NCBI RefSeq assembly: GCF_001399975.1
Contig: NZ_LKBD01000017.1
Location: 26,519 to 90,518, forward strand
Direction: 5' to 3'
Length of the DNA stretch: 64,000 nucleotides
From: Pseudoalteromonas sp. P1-9
GTDB taxonomy: Bacteria; Pseudomonadota; Gammaproteobacteria; Enterobacterales; Alteromonadaceae
Part shown: positions 1 to 12,547 of the stretch, piece by piece
Numbering within the stretch: position 1 is the stretch's first letter
How the letters are laid out: the number at the start of each line of letters is the position of its first letter
Position numbers and translations under genes: made by a program
Notes under the pieces: generated by a model
Databases searched by the model: none
What the model was told of the DNA's origin: nothing
What the model saw: only the letters and a program-made list of their open reading frames with translations

Positions 1-214
<214 letters not shown>

Positions 215-296
215 TCAGTTGTATTCTTTAAAGCTGCAGATTTTGCCGAAAACCTATGCATATGTAAAGCTATGATTGGCATTTACAGTCATCTTT

Positions 297-1001
297 TTAT
301 AATTCCAGATGCCAAATATTATTATTGAGCTTTTGGTAAGGTTTGAATTTAGTTTTGTAGTTCATTTTACGACATTCATCGATTTGGTAACCTAAATACA
401 AATATTGCTTGTTGATACTATTAGCAAATTCGATTTGTTTCAAAATCATCATGGTGCCAAGGCTGTAATCTTCGAAATCAGGATCGAAGAAAGTGTAAAT
501 AGCTGAAAGTGCATTACTCAATGTGTCTGTTACCGCAACTGCAATTAAGGTGTTGTCGTGCCAAAGTTCAAGATAGTTAATTGGTAGCCAACTACAGGTC
601 AAAAAGCTTTCATATTGTTCAACAGACGGTGGAAACATAGCGCCATCTTGGTGTCTTAGTGTGATGTATTTTTCGTACAGTGTGTAATAAATATCTTTGC
701 TGACACTACTTACTTTAAGTTCGAACTGCTTACTTTTATTAATGATGCGCTTTTGTGATTTACTTGGCGAAAACTGTGACACATCAAGGCGGATAGCTTC
801 ACAGGCGGTACAATTAGCACAATGTGGACGATAAATTTGGTCGCTAGAACGACGAAAGCCAAGCGCAAGAAGGTGTTCAAAACGCTGCTGGGTATAAAAA
901 TCGTGGTCTAGCACCACCAGTAAGCGCTCTTGCTCTTTATCGATATAACTGCATGGGAATTGTTGGCTTATCCCCAATTTTACCGGCATATGCTCAGTCA
1001 T
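297..1001 (-). CDS. bpt: Aspartate/glutamate leucyltransferase (arginyltransferase family, N-degron pathway)
   Basis: A 234-residue enzyme that transfers an amino acid from charged tRNA onto proteins with N-terminal Asp or Glu, marking them for ClpAP. The N-terminal Cys-rich block (CSYIDKEQERLL near residue 17, CANCTACEAIRLDV near residue 61) and the C-terminal LGYQIDECRKMNYK block are typical of the Ate/Bpt family. Whether it transfers Leu (Bpt) or Arg cannot be read from the sequence; bacterial members of this clade are usually leucyltransferases. Its start overlaps the end of aat by 8 bases, so the two are translationally coupled. E. coli lacks this gene. Confidence 0.95.
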   Translation of the reverse strand: MTEHMPVKLGISQQFPCSYIDKEQERLLVVLDHDFYTQQRFEHLLALGFRRSSDQIYRPHCANCTACEAIRLDVSQFSPSKSQKRIINKSKQFELKVSSVSKDIYYTLYEKYITLRHQDGAMFPPSVEQYESFLTCSWLPINYLELWHDNTLIAVAVTDTLSNALSAIYTFFDPDFEDYSLGTMMILKQIEFANSINKQYLYLGYQIDECRKMNYKTKFKPYQKLNNNIWHLEL

Positions 1002-1713
1002 AAATATCCGTCAATTGTGCCTTTTTCCACATAGTGGGATGAGTTGGTTGTTCATCTTTTACAGTAAGTTTAGCTAAAAATTCTTCGCGTGTAATGCAAG
1101 TAGCACCTAATGACGATAAATGTGGGTTCTCAATCTGGCAATCAATCAAGGTAATATTATGGTTTCGTAAGTGATTATGTAGCGCCCAAAATGCGAGTTT
1201 TGAACAGTTACTTTCAAAGTGGAACATAGATTCACCACAAAACACCTGGTTAACCATAATGCCATATAGTCCGCCAACCATTATATTGTCTTGATTATAT
1301 ACTTCGATACTATGCGCATACCCTTGATTATGAAGTGCTATATAGGCTGCCTTCATATCATCGGTTATCCACGTACCTTCAAGTTGTTCTCGCTGCTTAA
1401 TACAATTATTTATAACACCGCTAAAATCATTATTAACGGTAATGCTGTATTTACCTTGGCGAGCTAGTTTACGCAAACTGCGGCTGATGTTGATGTCACC
1501 GATATTTAATACCGCTCTGATACTTGGGCACCACCACATAATTGGTTCACCTTGATTAAACCAAGGGAAAATACCATTTTGATAGGCGGTTATTAATCGT
1601 GGCATTGATAAGTCGCCACCAATTGCAAGCAAACCATCAGGCTCGGATAAAGCACGATCTGCGGGAGGAAATTGAGTTGATAATGAATCGAGTAGTGTAA
1701 GTTGTGCTGTCAT
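994..1713 (-). CDS. aat: Leucyl/phenylalanyl-tRNA-protein transferase
   Basis: A 239-residue enzyme that adds Leu or Phe to proteins with N-terminal Lys or Arg, creating a primary destabilising residue for ClpS/ClpAP. Family blocks are visible: FPPADRALSEPDGLLAIGGD near the N-terminus, YQNGIFPWFNQGEPIMWWCP, and the GGLYGIMVNQVFCGESMF core. It forms an operon with bpt (8-base overlap), pairing the two transferases of the bacterial N-degron pathway. It starts directly downstream of the trxB terminator, so it probably has its own weak promoter or depends on readthrough. Confidence 0.97.
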   Translation of the reverse strand: MTAQLTLLDSLSTQFPPADRALSEPDGLLAIGGDLSMPRLITAYQNGIFPWFNQGEPIMWWCPSIRAVLNIGDINISRSLRKLARQGKYSITVNNDFSGVINNCIKQREQLEGTWITDDMKAAYIALHNQGYAHSIEVYNQDNIMVGGLYGIMVNQVFCGESMFHFESNCSKLAFWALHNHLRNHNITLIDCQIENPHLSSLGATCITREEFLAKLTVKDEQPTHPTMWKKAQLTDIYD

Positions 1714-1740
1714 AAAAAAGGCTGCGTTAGTGGCAGCCTT
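1714..1740 (-). terminator. Rho-independent terminator of trxB
   Basis: The 8-bp stem AAGGCTGC/GCAGCCTT with a 7-base loop is followed, reading leftwards, by a run of six T on the minus strand. It ends exactly at the aat start codon. Confidence 0.85.
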
Positions 1741-1754
1741 CAGTTTAGCGAATT

Positions 1755-2720
<966 letters not shown>

Positions 2721-2947
2721 TTAATACTGCTTTTGCTAATTAATGCGGTTGATTCTATTAAAAACAAGGCAGATGTAAATTATTTTACGGAATTTGATAT
2801 TACTAACTTAGCGTAAGCGTCAATTTAACGTAACACCCGTCGTAAATTTAGCCACTTAGCAAATCTTTCTCTCAAAAATTGTGCGTTTAATCTAATAATT
2901 TGTTATGTTGACGCTTTTATACAAAACTGATGCTATAGGATAACAGC

Positions 2948-4279
2948 GTGCGTTTGGATTTTTGGCAAAAAGAGCCAAGCTTTAAACTTGATAGCGAGCA
3001 AATATCAATATTGCTTGATGCGTCGTCTTATCGAGCAAAATTATTATCGTTAATTAAAAATGCTAAACAGCGCATTGTTATTACCGCGCTCTATTTACAG
3101 GATGATGAAGCAGGCCGTGAAATTTTAGAGGCACTTCATCAAGCGTCAAATGCGAACCCTGAACTACGCGTCGACATTTTGGTTGATTATCACCGTGCCC
3201 AGCGTGGCTTAATTGGTGAAGCTCAAAGTGAAGGTAATGCCGCACTTTACTTAAAACTACAACAAGCCTATAAAAATCGTGTGCGAGTTTTCGGCGTTCC
3301 GGTAAAAGGCAAAGAAGTATTTGGTGTATTGCACCTAAAGGGCATGGTGATTGACGATACCGTGCTTTACAGCGGTGCGAGCTTAAATAATGTTTATTTA
3401 CAATATGAAGAGCGCTATCGCCTTGATCGTTATTTCACTATTGCGAATCAAGCGTTGGCAGATTCATTCACACAGTTTGTTGATGATTACCTGATTGCGT
3501 CAAGTGCGGTAATTCGTCTTGATGTACGTCCGATTAAAAAGTTAGCAGAGTGCAAATCTGACCATAAAGCTCTGATGAAGTCGCTAAAACGTGCCAAGTA
3601 TCCGTATGTTACGTCAACTGATGAAGGCCCAATTGATAGCTTTTTATTCTTAGGTTTTGGTCGTCGCGGCAATATGCTTAACCGAGCGATTAAAAATCTG
3701 TTTGAACTCGGTGAAAAAGAGCTGGTTCTTTATACCCCTTACTTTAATTTTCCGGCGCCACTCTTGCGTGTACTTAGAAAGAAATTAAAACAAGGCCTTA
3801 AAGTGACCATTGTTGTGGGTGATAAAACCGCGAACGACTTTTATATTTCGCCGGATAAGCCGTTTAGTAAAATTGGTGCGTTGCCATATTTGTACGAAAC
3901 CATATTGGCTAAGTTTTTAAAACTTAATGATAAATTTGTGCAAGATGGCCTTTTAAATGTGCATCTATGGCGTCACGACAGCAACTCTTTTCACTTAAAG
4001 GGCATTAGTGTCGATAACCGTTATCAAATGATGACAGGACACAACTTAAACCCTCGAGCGTGGGGTTTAGATATCGAAAACGGTATTTTATTTGATGACA
4101 GCCAAGGTTTATTAACTGATGTACTTGAGCAAGAGAAGCAACAAATATTAACGCATTGTACTAAGTTAAACGGCTACAAAGAGCTGCAAACAATGCATGA
4201 TTACCCAGAACCGGTTGCTAAACTTTTAGGGCAAGCAAAGCGTGTTAAAGTGGATTTTATTATTAAGCGCTTTATTTAA
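2948..4279 (+). CDS. pssA: CDP-diacylglycerol--serine O-phosphatidyltransferase (phosphatidylserine synthase)
   Basis: A 443-residue enzyme of the phospholipase D superfamily that makes phosphatidylserine, the precursor of phosphatidylethanolamine, at the inner membrane surface. Both HKD motifs are present: HLKGMVIDD with its His near residue 129 and HLKGISVDN with its His near residue 349. The start is GTG, preceded by an AGGA ribosome-binding site. It is a single gene, divergent from trxB across a 239-base intergenic region in which I see no recognisable element, and it ends at a strong hairpin shared with ald. Confidence 0.96.
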   Translation: MRLDFWQKEPSFKLDSEQISILLDASSYRAKLLSLIKNAKQRIVITALYLQDDEAGREILEALHQASNANPELRVDILVDYHRAQRGLIGEAQSEGNAALYLKLQQAYKNRVRVFGVPVKGKEVFGVLHLKGMVIDDTVLYSGASLNNVYLQYEERYRLDRYFTIANQALADSFTQFVDDYLIASSAVIRLDVRPIKKLAECKSDHKALMKSLKRAKYPYVTSTDEGPIDSFLFLGFGRRGNMLNRAIKNLFELGEKELVLYTPYFNFPAPLLRVLRKKLKQGLKVTIVVGDKTANDFYISPDKPFSKIGALPYLYETILAKFLKLNDKFVQDGLLNVHLWRHDSNSFHLKGISVDNRYQMMTGHNLNPRAWGLDIENGILFDDSQGLLTDVLEQEKQQILTHCTKLNGYKELQTMHDYPEPVAKLLGQAKRVKVDFIIKRFI

Positions 4280-4304
4280 GTAATGTTTAATATAAAAAAC
4301 ACAC

Positions 4305-4335
4305 ATAAAAAAGCAGCTTTCGCTGCTTTTTTTGT
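4305..4335. terminator. Bidirectional terminator between pssA and ald
   Basis: A stem of AAAAAAGCAGC paired with GCTGCTTTTTT around a short loop has A-rich and T-rich flanks on both sides. It serves the convergent pssA (+) and ald (-). Confidence 0.85.
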
Positions 4336-4349
4336 GCTTTGCAGAATGA

Positions 4350-5468
4350 TTAGCTATTTAAAGCATCTGCTGGCGCTACGTATTCCATGTTGAAGCCTTC
4401 AGCAACTTCTTTACATGTTACTTTGCCTTTGAATACATTTAAGCCATTCATGAAGTGTGAGTCTTCAAGTAACGCAGCTTTGTAGCCTTTGTTAGCTAGC
4501 TTGATAATGTAAGGTAATGTTGCATTGTTAAGTGCAAATGTTGACGTACGAGGAACGGCACCTGGCATGTTTGCAACACAGTAGTGAACAACGTCATCAA
4601 CGATATAAGTTGGATCTGCGTGCGTTGTTGCTTTAGAAGTTTCAATACAACCACCTTGGTCGATTGCAACGTCAACAATAGCAGCACCAGGCTTCATACG
4701 TTTGATGTGGTCTGCTGTTACTAGTTTAGGAGCTGCAGCACCTGGAATAAGTACACCACCAATTACAAGATCAGCGTCTAGTACGTGCTTTTCTAATGCA
4801 TCAGAAGTTGAATAAACAGCTTTAACGCGGTTACCGAACTGTGCATCGATACGACGTAAAACATCAACGTTACGATCAAGAACAACTACATCAGCGCCCA
4901 TGCCAACTGCCATTTGCGCTGCGTTGTTACCAACCATACCCGCACCAATAACAACAACTTTTGCTGGCTCAACACCTGGTACACCACCAAGCAGCATGCC
5001 GCGACCTGCATTTGATTTTTCAAGTGCTTGTGCGCCTGCTTGAATTGACATACGGCCCGCTACTTCTGACATAGGCGCAAGAAGTGGTAAACCACCGCGT
5101 GCGTCTGTTACTGTTTCGTAAGCGATACAGATAGACTTAGACTTAACTAGGTCTTCAGTTTGTGGAAGATCTGGTGCTAAGTGTAAGTAAGTGAATAGAA
5201 TTTGGTCTTCGCGTAGCATTGCACGCTCAACTGCTTGAGGCTCTTTCACTTTAACAATCATGTCTGCTTTAGCGAAAACTTCTTCAGCAGTATTTAGAAT
5301 TTCAGCACCTGCGGCTTCATAATCTTCGTTTGTAAAACCAATGCCAATACCTGCATTCGTTTCTACAAACACACTGTGACCGTGGTTGATTAACTCACGA
5401 ACACTTGCCGGAACCATACCTACACGATATTCGTGGTTTTTAATCTCTTTAGGTACACCGATAATCAT
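4350..5468 (-). CDS. ald: Alanine dehydrogenase
   Basis: A 372-residue NAD enzyme interconverting L-alanine with pyruvate and ammonia. The N-terminal [17 protein letters not shown] block, Lys75 and His96 (positions of the substrate-binding and catalytic residues in characterised Ald), and the nucleotide-binding VVIGAGMVG are all present. It is divergent from lrp; Lrp/AldR-type regulators often control the adjacent ald, so regulation by the neighbour is a reasonable inference. Confidence 0.97.
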   Translation of the reverse strand: MIIGVPKEIKNHEYRVGMVPASVRELINHGHSVFVETNAGIGIGFTNEDYEAAGAEILNTAEEVFAKADMIVKVKEPQAVERAMLREDQILFTYLHLAPDLPQTEDLVKSKSICIAYETVTDARGGLPLLAPMSEVAGRMSIQAGAQALEKSNAGRGMLLGGVPGVEPAKVVVIGAGMVGNNAAQMAVGMGADVVVLDRNVDVLRRIDAQFGNRVKAVYSTSDALEKHVLDADLVIGGVLIPGAAAPKLVTADHIKRMKPGAAIVDVAIDQGGCIETSKATTHADPTYIVDDVVHYCVANMPGAVPRTSTFALNNATLPYIIKLANKGYKAALLEDSHFMNGLNVFKGKVTCKEVAEGFNMEYVAPADALNS

Positions 5469-5614
5469 AACTTCACCTTACTTTGAACTGTGGTAATAGA
5501 TAATACTATTTTATCTAGCTTTTATTAGTCGATGTAACTTTATTTAATTGAAAAGTTGGTTAATAAAACCATATAATCAAAGAACAAAGATTAATATTCT
5601 AATTTGGTTAGCTA
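5469..5614. promoter_or_regulatory. Divergent ald/lrp promoter region
   Basis: 146 bases of AT-rich DNA separate the divergent ald and lrp starts, so both promoters must lie here. Lrp sites are degenerate and I cannot place one with confidence. The inference of mutual control rests on gene arrangement only. Confidence 0.45.
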
Positions 5615-6082
5615 GTGTTAGATCGCATTGATAAAAAGATAATAGTCGAATTACAAAAAGATGGCAGAATTTCGAATGTGGAACTTGCGCGCCGCATAGG
5701 TTTAAGTGCAACGCCTTGTTTGGAGCGAGTAAAAAAACTCGAGAGGGAAGGGTATATAAAAGGCTATAAAGCCATTGTCGACCCAAAAAAAGTAGGTGCT
5801 GCGTTATTAGTTTACGTTGAAATTACTCTAACCAAAACCTCACCCGATGTATTTGAAGAATTCAGTAGCGCAGTAAAAAACCATGATGAGATTTTAGAAT
5901 GTCACCTTGTTTCTGGTAATTTTGACTTTCTATTAAAAACCCGTGTAGCAGATATGTCTGCATATCGTGACTTATTAGGTGATATATTGCTACGTTTACC
6001 GGCAGTTTCAGAAAGTCGTACTTATGTTGTCATGGAAGAAGTGAAAAGTGATGATGTTTCGCTTCTAAAAGTAGCACCATAG
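5615..6082 (+). CDS. lrp: Leucine-responsive transcriptional regulator Lrp
   Basis: A 155-residue AsnC/Lrp-family regulator. The N-terminal HTH (LQKDGRISNVELARRIGLSA, residues about 13-32) and the C-terminal RAM ligand domain (ECHLVSGNFDFLLKTRV) closely resemble E. coli Lrp. An in-frame TAG at 5609 forces the start to be at or after 5612, so GTG 5615 is the start; the protein lacks the short basic N-terminal tail of E. coli Lrp. It lies in the conserved trxB...lrp-ftsK order and diverges from ald. Confidence 0.96.
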   Translation: MLDRIDKKIIVELQKDGRISNVELARRIGLSATPCLERVKKLEREGYIKGYKAIVDPKKVGAALLVYVEITLTKTSPDVFEEFSSAVKNHDEILECHLVSGNFDFLLKTRVADMSAYRDLLGDILLRLPAVSESRTYVVMEEVKSDDVSLLKVAP

Positions 6083-6178
6083 TAATAGAATAAGCACACT
6101 ACACACTATTTGTATCTTAGAAAGTGTTATTTGCGCTGATGTAGTCGGAAGTAAAGAATAATAAAAAGGGGAGTTGTA

Positions 6179-8785
6179 ATGCGCCTTAATGGTGTTCAAA
6201 GATTATTAGAAGCAGGCCTTATTTTAACGACTGCATTCGCAGCGTTTGTGTTAGTTGCTTTATTAACATTTGACCCAATCGATCCGTCTTGGTCTCAAAC
6301 GGGTGACTATATCAAAGTAAAAAACATGACAGGTACAGCAGGGGCGTGGACTGCCGATCTACTGTACTTTAGTTTTGGTTGGTTGGCGTTACTTGTCCCT
6401 GTTATTATTCAAGTCATCGGTTATTTACTGTTCAAAAAAACACACCAAGTATTTAAGCTAGATTACCTCACTTTGTCATTACGCGTTGTTGGTTTGGTGC
6501 TGTTTGTCGTGTCATCAACGGCAATTAGCAGCATTAATTTCGATGACTTCTATGAGTTTTCTTCAGGTGGAGTAATTGGCGATGTGTTTGCAAACGCCAT
6601 GTTACCGACCTTTAACTTTACTGGCACAAGTATCATTTTACTGTGTTTTTTCTTTTCAAGCTTAACCCTGCTAACAGGGGTCTCTTGGGTACAGTTTGTC
6701 GACCAAATTGGCCGTTTTGCAATGTATGCTTTTCTATGGTTAAAAGCGTTACCAGAACTATTAGCAGAACGAAAAGAGGCGAATAACGCACCGATTAAAA
6801 CCGTAACTAATGAATCGGTTTCTCAAGCACCAAAACAAGTAACCTATCATGTCGACGAATTACCAGAGCAAGAAGTAAGCGCTGAGCCACAGGAACCGAC
6901 AATCGATGTTCAGCCTGAAACCACAATCGAGCCAACTTTTGGTGATGACATTGCAAATACAGAGGTTGAAACAGCAAAACAGCCTGAGCCGAATAATAAA
7001 AGCGAAATGCACCCGGCATTACAAGAGTTCGACGAGATCATTAGTGATGATTTAAGTTTCTCAGCGCTTGACGATATTCCGTTTGATGACGATAAACAAA
7101 CGAATGCGCCAAAGGCCGTATCGGAAGATTTTTTAAGCACGCTAGAACCACAATCAGATGCAGAGCCTACGTTGGCACCCGTTGCGCAGCCAAGCGATAA
7201 TGAAACCCCAACAGAGCCAGCGCGCAAGTCTACTTACGTTAAACCAAAAACAGCCAAAGAGCAGTTTGAAGATTTACTTGAGGCGACACCACCAGCAACG
7301 CCAATGCCGACGTTAGATTTGCTCGATAGGCCAGATAAAAAAGAAAATCCAATTACGCAAGAAGAGCTGGATGCTGTCTCACGTCTAGTTGAAACCAAGT
7401 TATTAGATTTTGGGGTGCAAGCGCAGGTCGTTGGGGTTTACCCTGGTCCTGTCGTTACGCGTTTTGAACTGGATTTAGCTCCGGGTATTAAGGTCGCGAA
7501 AATTAGCGGTCTAGCGAAAGATTTAGCGCGTTCACTTTCAGCAGTAAGTGTGCGTGTTGTGGAAGTGATTCCGGGTAAAACCTATGTTGGCTTAGAACTG
7601 CCAAATCAGCACCGCGAAATTGTACGCCTCTCAGAAGTTATTGGTGCGAAAAAATTTGCTAATAACCCGTCTGACTTAGCAATGGTGTTAGGTAAAGATA
7701 TCGCAGGTGTGCCTGTAGTTGCTGATCTTGCAAAAATGCCACACCTTCTAGTTGCCGGTACCACAGGCTCTGGTAAATCAGTTGGTGTAAACGTGATGAT
7801 TTTATCGTTACTGTTTAAATCGACTCCTGATGATGTTCGCATGATCATGATTGACCCGAAAATGCTTGAATTATCGGTTTACGAAGGCATTCCACACCTG
7901 TTGTGTGAAGTTGTAACAGATATGAAAGAAGCGGCTAATGCGCTGCGTTGGTGTGTTGGTGAAATGGAACGCCGATACAAACTCATGTCTGCATTGGGTG
8001 TACGTAACTTAAAGGGCTACAACCAAAAAGTGTTAGATGCCATTGAAGCAGGTGACCCAATTAAAGACCCGCTTTGGAAAGATACAGATGGTATGGAAAC
8101 TGAAGCGCCTGACTTAGGCAAGCTACCAGCCATCGTTGTGGTTATTGATGAATTTGCCGACATGATGATGATTGTTGGTAAGAAAGTTGAAGAGCTAATT
8201 GCACGTATTGCTCAAAAAGCACGTGCCGCGGGTATTCATTTAGTACTTGCAACACAGCGCCCATCGGTTGACGTGATCACCGGTCTTATAAAAGCGAATA
8301 TTCCAACGCGTATGGCGTTCCAAGTATCAAGTAAAATTGATTCGCGTACGATTTTAGATCAGCAAGGCGCAGAGCATTTATTAGGCATGGGTGACATGCT
8401 TTACTTGCCGCCAGGTACTAGTGTACCAATTCGTGTGCATGGCGCATTTGTTGATGACCACGAAGTTCACGCGGTGGTAAATGATTGGAAAGCGCGCGGT
8501 AAACCAAATTATGTCGACGAGATATTGAACGGAGAAGCCGTTGAAGATGTCTTACTACCAGGTGAGACTGCTGAAAGCGACGAAGAAAGCGATCCGCTTT
8601 ACGATGAAGCGGTTGCATTTGTAATTGAAAGTCGTCGCGCGTCTGTATCGAGTGTTCAGCGTAAATTGCGTGTTGGTTACAACCGTGCGGCACGCTTAGT
8701 CGAGCAGATGGAAATGTCCGGTATCGTATCAGCGCCGGGGCATAATGGCACTCGTGAAGTAATTGTTCCGAATAATGCAGGATAA
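6179..8785 (+). CDS. ftsK: DNA translocase FtsK
   Basis: An 868-residue septal DNA pump that resolves chromosome dimers with XerCD at dif. Four N-terminal membrane segments (about residues 20-180) anchor it. A Glu/Pro/Gln-rich linker (about 200-380), shorter than in E. coli, leads to the RecA-like motor with Walker [10 protein letters not shown] near residue 527 and Walker [11 protein letters not shown]. The C-terminal winged-helix gamma domain that reads KOPS is present ([20 protein letters not shown]). ATG 6179 follows a GGGGAG ribosome-binding site. It is the first gene of the ftsK-lolA-rarA-crcB-serS run. Confidence 0.97.
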   Translation: MRLNGVQRLLEAGLILTTAFAAFVLVALLTFDPIDPSWSQTGDYIKVKNMTGTAGAWTADLLYFSFGWLALLVPVIIQVIGYLLFKKTHQVFKLDYLTLSLRVVGLVLFVVSSTAISSINFDDFYEFSSGGVIGDVFANAMLPTFNFTGTSIILLCFFFSSLTLLTGVSWVQFVDQIGRFAMYAFLWLKALPELLAERKEANNAPIKTVTNESVSQAPKQVTYHVDELPEQEVSAEPQEPTIDVQPETTIEPTFGDDIANTEVETAKQPEPNNKSEMHPALQEFDEIISDDLSFSALDDIPFDDDKQTNAPKAVSEDFLSTLEPQSDAEPTLAPVAQPSDNETPTEPARKSTYVKPKTAKEQFEDLLEATPPATPMPTLDLLDRPDKKENPITQEELDAVSRLVETKLLDFGVQAQVVGVYPGPVVTRFELDLAPGIKVAKISGLAKDLARSLSAVSVRVVEVIPGKTYVGLELPNQHREIVRLSEVIGAKKFANNPSDLAMVLGKDIAGVPVVADLAKMPHLLVAGTTGSGKSVGVNVMILSLLFKSTPDDVRMIMIDPKMLELSVYEGIPHLLCEVVTDMKEAANALRWCVGEMERRYKLMSALGVRNLKGYNQKVLDAIEAGDPIKDPLWKDTDGMETEAPDLGKLPAIVVVIDEFADMMMIVGKKVEELIARIAQKARAAGIHLVLATQRPSVDVITGLIKANIPTRMAFQVSSKIDSRTILDQQGAEHLLGMGDMLYLPPGTSVPIRVHGAFVDDHEVHAVVNDWKARGKPNYVDEILNGEAVEDVLLPGETAESDEESDPLYDEAVAFVIESRRASVSSVQRKLRVGYNRAARLVEQMEMSGIVSAPGHNGTREVIVPNNAG

Positions 8786-8786
8786 G

Positions 8787-9452
8787 ATGACAAAAAAAAT
8801 CACATTAATTGTTGCGAGCGTATTAGCGATGAGCACGGCAAGTGTAACAGCAGTGCACGCGCAAACAGAAACAACGCAACATGTCGTAGACAGCAAAGCG
8901 CAAAGTGAATTAAAAACGCGTTTAACACAGCTAAACAATTTACAGGCAGATTTTTCTCAAACCGTAATCGACAATACGGGTAGCGAAATTATGCAAGGTA
9001 CGGGTTTATTAAAAATTAAGCGCCCAGAAAAGCTTTATTGGAAGCAAACATCACCAGATGAAACGGTTCTGGTTTCAGATGGCACTAAAACCTATTATTA
9101 CGATGAATTTGCTGAACAAGTTACTATTTTAGATAGCAAAAAACTAATCGATAATACGCCGTTTGCGTTGTTAACATCTGCGGATGAAAGCTTATGGCAA
9201 AATTACGCAGTAACGCACGCAGATAATGCGTTTGTGATTACTCCGACCAATCAAGGTCAAAGCCAAGTAGAACGCTTAGAGCTTAAATTTGATGCAGATG
9301 CATTACGTTCTATGACTGTGTTTGATAACACAGGTCAAACATCTGTTTATGTGTTCTCAAAACAGCAAGTTAATCAAACCATTGATGATGCGTATTTTCA
9401 ATTCACCATTCCAGCAGACGTATTAGTGGACGACCAAAGTCAAGGTGAGTAA
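8787..9452 (+). CDS. lolA: Outer-membrane lipoprotein carrier protein LolA
   Basis: The periplasmic chaperone that ferries lipoproteins from LolCDE to LolB. I place the start at ATG 8787, two bases after the ftsK stop with AGGA just upstream. This gives 221 residues with a clean signal peptide ([20 protein letters not shown]... ending near AVHA). Readable family blocks are [32 protein letters not shown] and [11 protein letters not shown]. Its end overlaps rarA by 8 bases. A longer frame from TTG 8763 exists but would spoil the signal peptide. Confidence 0.96.
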   Translation: MTKKITLIVASVLAMSTASVTAVHAQTETTQHVVDSKAQSELKTRLTQLNNLQADFSQTVIDNTGSEIMQGTGLLKIKRPEKLYWKQTSPDETVLVSDGTKTYYYDEFAEQVTILDSKKLIDNTPFALLTSADESLWQNYAVTHADNAFVITPTNQGQSQVERLELKFDADALRSMTVFDNTGQTSVYVFSKQQVNQTIDDAYFQFTIPADVLVDDQSQGE

Positions 9453-10788
9453 TTTAAGCTTTTCATTTGCCCCAGAAATTAGGCCACTTGCAGCACGCAT
9501 GCGGCCAACTAATTTAAGCCAATACATAGGGCAAAAACATCTGCTTAGCGAAGGTTCGCCGCTTTATAACGCTATTTTAGCCGGTCGCTGCCATAGTTTA
9601 ATTTTATGGGGACCGCCTGGCGTTGGTAAAACAACGTTAGCTGAAGTCATCGCATATCATGCAGATGCAAATGTAATTCGCTTATCAGCGGTTACCTCAG
9701 GCGTGAAAGAAATACGAGAAAGCGTCGCATCGGCAAAAGATCATTTAGCAATGCAAGGGCAGCGTACACTGTTATTTATTGACGAAGTGCATCGCTTTAA
9801 TAAATCGCAGCAAGATGCGTTTTTACCGCACATTGAAGATGGTACTTTTATCTTTATTGGCGCCACAACGGAGAATCCTTCGTTTTCACTTAATAATGCA
9901 ATTTTATCGCGTGCACGCGTTTATCAATTAAAAGCGCTCGAACAGCAAGACTTAATACAAGCCATACACAGCGCGCTTAATAGCGATGAGCAGCTACAGC
10001 AAAAATATATCGAAATTGATAATGCTGCGATTGAAAAACTGGCACTCGCAGGAGATGGCGACGCTAGACGCACGCTTAATTTACTTGAGCAAGCCATTGA
10101 TATGGCCGATCAACAAAATGATAAACTGATTGTTAGCGAATATGTATTGGCGAATGTTCTGCCTGCACATATTGCAAAATACGATAAAGGCGGCGATTTA
10201 TTTTACGATCTTATATCAGCGTTTCATAAGTCAGTTCGTGGCTCTAGTCCAGATGGTGCGCTTTATTGGCTTTGCCGTATTTTGGCAGGTGGCGGTGACC
10301 CGCTTTACATTGGTAGACGATTATTAGCGATTGCAACAGAAGATATTGGTAACGCCGACCCTCGAGCGATGCAAGTAGCGCTTAATGCATGGGATATTTA
10401 TCATCGTGTAGGACCAACAGAAGGTGAAAGGGCGCTTGCCCAAGCCGCGATTTATTTAGCCAGCGCACCAAAGAGTAATGCGGTTTACACAGCGTTTAAG
10501 CAAGCAAAACAAGATATTGCAAATGAGCCAAGTTTTGAAGTGCCGCATCACCTTCGTAATGCGCCAACCAATTTAATGAAAGATCTAGGCTATGGTGCAG
10601 AGTATCGCTATGCCCATGACGAGCCAGGTGCTTATGCTGCCGGCGAGAAATATCTGCCGGAAGAAATCGCAAATAGAAAATACTATCAACCAACAGAGCG
10701 TGGTCTTGAGCAAAAAATAAAAGCAAAGCTCGATTATTTAACCGAGCAAGACAATTTAGCCACTAGGAAACGTTATGACAGGGATTAA
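9445..10788 (+). CDS. rarA: Replication-associated recombination protein A (clamp-loader-like AAA+ ATPase)
   Basis: A 447-residue AAA+ protein (MgsA/WRNIP1 family) acting at stalled replication forks. Walker A GPPGVGKT lies at residues 56-63, and Walker [10 protein letters not shown] and sensor GATTENPSF follow. The C-terminal tetramerisation domain carries the typical [16 protein letters not shown] block. It starts with GTG and overlaps lolA by 8 bases; its end overlaps crcB by 14 bases, so the operon is tightly coupled. Confidence 0.96.
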   Translation: MSNLSFSFAPEIRPLAARMRPTNLSQYIGQKHLLSEGSPLYNAILAGRCHSLILWGPPGVGKTTLAEVIAYHADANVIRLSAVTSGVKEIRESVASAKDHLAMQGQRTLLFIDEVHRFNKSQQDAFLPHIEDGTFIFIGATTENPSFSLNNAILSRARVYQLKALEQQDLIQAIHSALNSDEQLQQKYIEIDNAAIEKLALAGDGDARRTLNLLEQAIDMADQQNDKLIVSEYVLANVLPAHIAKYDKGGDLFYDLISAFHKSVRGSSPDGALYWLCRILAGGGDPLYIGRRLLAIATEDIGNADPRAMQVALNAWDIYHRVGPTEGERALAQAAIYLASAPKSNAVYTAFKQAKQDIANEPSFEVPHHLRNAPTNLMKDLGYGAEYRYAHDEPGAYAAGEKYLPEEIANRKYYQPTERGLEQKIKAKLDYLTEQDNLATRKRYDRD

Positions 10789-11161
10789 ACTCTATTTTTA
10801 CGTTGCACTTGGTGGCGCGACAGGAGCGTGTCTTCGTTATTTTATTAGTGAATCAATGATAAAACTTTTGGGAAAGGGATTCCCTTTTGCTACCTTGACA
10901 GTTAATATTCTCGGTTCATTAATGTTAGGCGTTTTATACGGCCTACTAGAAAAAGAATTAATAGTTGTTAACCCGACCAAATCACTTATCGGAATTGGTT
11001 TTTTAGGGGCGTTAACAACGTTTTCAACCTTCTCGATAGATACGCTATTGCTGTTACAGCAAGGGCACTGGTTGAAAGCAACACTCAATGTATTTTTAAA
11101 TGTAATTGGTTGTGTTTTTGTTGCCTATTTAGGTATGCAGCTAGCAATGCAAAAAGGTTAA
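10775..11161 (+). CDS. crcB: Fluoride exporter CrcB/Fluc
   Basis: A 128-residue four-helix membrane protein forming dual-topology dimeric fluoride channels. [13 protein letters not shown] near the N-terminus and [13 protein letters not shown] near residue 75 are the Fluc signature segments lining the pore. It is embedded between rarA and serS with overlapping or very short junctions, an arrangement common in this group. I saw no fluoride riboswitch, as expected for an internal operon gene. Confidence 0.95.
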   Translation: MTGIKLYFYVALGGATGACLRYFISESMIKLLGKGFPFATLTVNILGSLMLGVLYGLLEKELIVVNPTKSLIGIGFLGALTTFSTFSIDTLLLLQQGHWLKATLNVFLNVIGCVFVAYLGMQLAMQKG

Positions 11162-12460
<1,299 letters not shown>

Positions 12461-12474
12461 CAGTTAATAGTATT

Positions 12475-12503
12475 AAAAACCGGCGATATGCCGGTTTTTT
12501 TAT
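12475..12503 (+). terminator. serS terminator (copy 1 of a duplicated terminator)
   Basis: The hairpin CCGGC-gatat-GCCGG is extended by AAAA/TTTT and followed by seven T. The 24 bases 12480-12503 recur exactly at 13696-13719. Confidence 0.9.
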
Positions 12504-12547
12504 ATTTCATAACAGCAATATGATTAAAATGTCATGGATGTACGACA

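Noticed and set aside
8763..8786. Longer lolA start at TTG 8763
   Set aside because: It would add eight residues before a clean signal peptide and overlap ftsK by 23 bases, while ATG 8787 has AGGA in place.
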